Assembly (NCBI GenBank): GCA_965242805.1
Contig: CBDETD010000002.1
Span: 1,612,001-1,676,000, forward strand
Length of the DNA stretch: 64,000 bases
From: JANQEU01 sp965242805
GTDB taxonomy: Bacteria; Bacteroidota; Bacteroidia; Cytophagales; Cyclobacteriaceae
Direction: 5' to 3'
The notes below the pieces were generated by a model that was not told the DNA's origin, did not search any database, and was given only the letters and a program-made list of their open reading frames with translations. Every line of letters starts with the position of its first letter. Within the stretch, counting starts at the first letter, position 1. Below are positions 62,927 through 64,000 of this stretch, in pieces. Both the position numbers and the translations under genes were made by a program.

Positions 62927-63059
62927 TCTTTTCACGGCTCTGAATACAGCTTTCTAGAAATAATTAAAATAAATATTAATTTTTTTCTACTTTCGAGCTA
63001 GGGTGAATTTCCATCCATGTGTGATATGATCAAACCAAATAATGGTTACTAAAACTGAA

Positions 63060-64000
63060 ATGAAAATGATCATGAAAACAATGAAGCTTTTAACACTAGT
63101 ACTGACTTTGGGTCTCTTTCTCGGCTTTGTGTCGTGTGACGACTCCATAGAAACACCTAAACAGGGTGAGAACATTTTACCTGAAAGATTCTCCGTGGAT
63201 ATTCCCGATCCGCTGACTAAAGGATCAACTCCACAAGGGCGAGTTTCTGAAGGTAGATTAGCCGAAGATATCCCTCAAGGTAATGAGGTTTATGAATCCC
63301 TTGGATTCTTCATCGCCTTAGCTGAAGGTTCCAGTGAATTGGTAGAAGCCATCATCCAGGGAGTATCCACTGAAGGTATTGACCGTGTCCTTTCCATCAC
63401 CTACGAAAGTGATGAGGACGGTCGTGTGAAAAACCTTGAAGTATTGGAAAGTTCAACCTATAACGGAGTGACTTATGAATATGAGATGGTTATTACCGAT
63501 GCGGATTCCGAAGGAAATGCTGATGGTGGAAAAGCTATGCAGATCTTCTGGAACAGGGATCCTATTCAAGGAGTAGCAATTCTTAAACCTTACAACATCA
63601 ATCGAGTGGATGACGCTGAAGCCGGAGATGCTGTTTACAGAGTTGAGTACAGTGAAGTTTCTGATACATACGATGCGTATATGATCGTATCAATTTCCGG
63701 TATACCTCTTCCCAATGCATTGGAAGATCCTTTCGCGGTAGACAACTTACAAATGTTTGTCGGTAAGAAGGGTGTATTTGTGGATGTATATGGAAATTCA
63801 AATCACCCTAATGCTGTGTTCTTCAACCAGGACGAGGAAGGTTTCAACTGGGCATTCGTTGCCTCAGGAATTGAAGACCTGGATATAGGAGTAGCAGAAG
63901 TTGGATTACCTCCAAGTAATCTTGATTCTGATGACCGGGCTACCATCCTGGAAACTTACTCAATCAAGCAGGTCTGGACCAACCAAATTCTAGCTCTTTG
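63060..64000 (+). CDS. Lipoprotein of unknown function, cut by the window end
   Basis: 313 codons open to the edge without a stop; an in-frame ATG lies at 63042, but 63060 gives the better start, with a lipobox-like FVSC (Cys 26). The rest is polar and acidic (IPDPLTKGS, FNQDEEGF) with repeated beta patterns; no known family recognised. The gene lies 133 bp after DUF4249 behind a TACTTTCG that is one base off the -7 box. It may belong to the receptor locus or be a separate surface protein. Confidence 0.68.
   Translation, partial: MKMIMKTMKLLTLVLTLGLFLGFVSCDDSIETPKQGENILPERFSVDIPDPLTKGSTPQGRVSEGRLAEDIPQGNEVYESLGFFIALAEGSSELVEAIIQGVSTEGIDRVLSITYESDEDGRVKNLEVLESSTYNGVTYEYEMVITDADSEGNADGGKAMQIFWNRDPIQGVAILKPYNINRVDDAEAGDAVYRVEYSEVSDTYDAYMIVSISGIPLPNALEDPFAVDNLQMFVGKKGVFVDVYGNSNHPNAVFFNQDEEGFNWAFVASGIEDLDIGVAEVGLPPSNLDSDDRATILETYSIKQVWTNQILAL

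Overview
The window is chromosomal DNA of a member of the Bacteroidota, most likely a marine or soil Cytophagales-type bacterium; the family cannot be fixed by eye. Evidence: a subtilase ending in a type IX secretion (T9SS) C-terminal domain, an ECF sigma/FecR/TonB-receptor/DUF4249 locus, a DUF5916 protein, a two-component kinase with Reg_prop and Y_Y_Y domains, a HisB fusion, menaquinone synthesis, promoters with the Bacteroidota -7 box TAnnTTTG, and almost no Shine-Dalgarno sites. Gene density is high and many neighbours overlap by 1-14 bases. No integrase, transposase, CRISPR array or rRNA was seen.

Layout. 0-2.4 kb: end of an isochorismatase-family gene, a secreted serine hydrolase, and a tRNA island (tRNA-Pro TGG, a small GIY-YIG endonuclease gene, a broken tRNA-Pro copy, tRNA-Gly CCC). 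2.4-10.9 kb: two large orphan membrane histidine kinases around thioredoxin/rhodanese, a methyltransferase and tRNA-Pro CGG followed by three 173-bp tandem repeats. 11.2-14.7 kb: Crp/Fnr regulator, DUF5916 protein, HD protein. 14.9-19.4 kb: a LytS/LytTR two-component pair between two paralogous secreted three-repeat proteins of unknown function. 19.5-25.3 kb: a pair of paralogous membrane-anchored helical proteins, DNA polymerase IV, a cytidylate-kinase-like protein, and a TetR/hydrolase unit with visible operators. 25.4-29.8 kb: hisGDCB with a histidine leader peptide. 29.8-37.3 kb: Usp, menA, argS, two guanidine-modifying enzymes and a divergent arginine decarboxylase. 37.4-43.2 kb: glycosyltransferase, LolC/E-like permease, NamZ-type muramidase, fmt-folA, SDR. 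43.2-48.4 kb: T9SS subtilase translationally coupled to a beta-barrel protein. 48.5-53.6 kb: molybdenum hydroxylase pair and small envelope proteins. 53.6-64 kb: EF-hand protein, cinA, 2-oxoacid dehydrogenase E2, CDF transporter, then the ECF/FecR/TonB/DUF4249 locus and a lipoprotein cut by the window end.

The most unusual material is at the proline tRNA genes. Both intact tRNA-Pro genes are followed, with the same 173-bp period, by repeat units that each start with the last 16 nt of the tRNA. At one of them a GIY-YIG nuclease gene lies between a 59-nt broken tRNA-Pro 5' part and the intact tRNA, ends inside the tRNA, and is joined at the same T-loop position where the repeats are joined. This resembles the E. 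coli tyrT repeats (recalled from the literature) plus a homing-type nuclease. The second candidate for an undescribed system is the LytTR two-component pair flanked by two paralogous secreted three-repeat proteins, with two further paralogous anchored proteins nearby.
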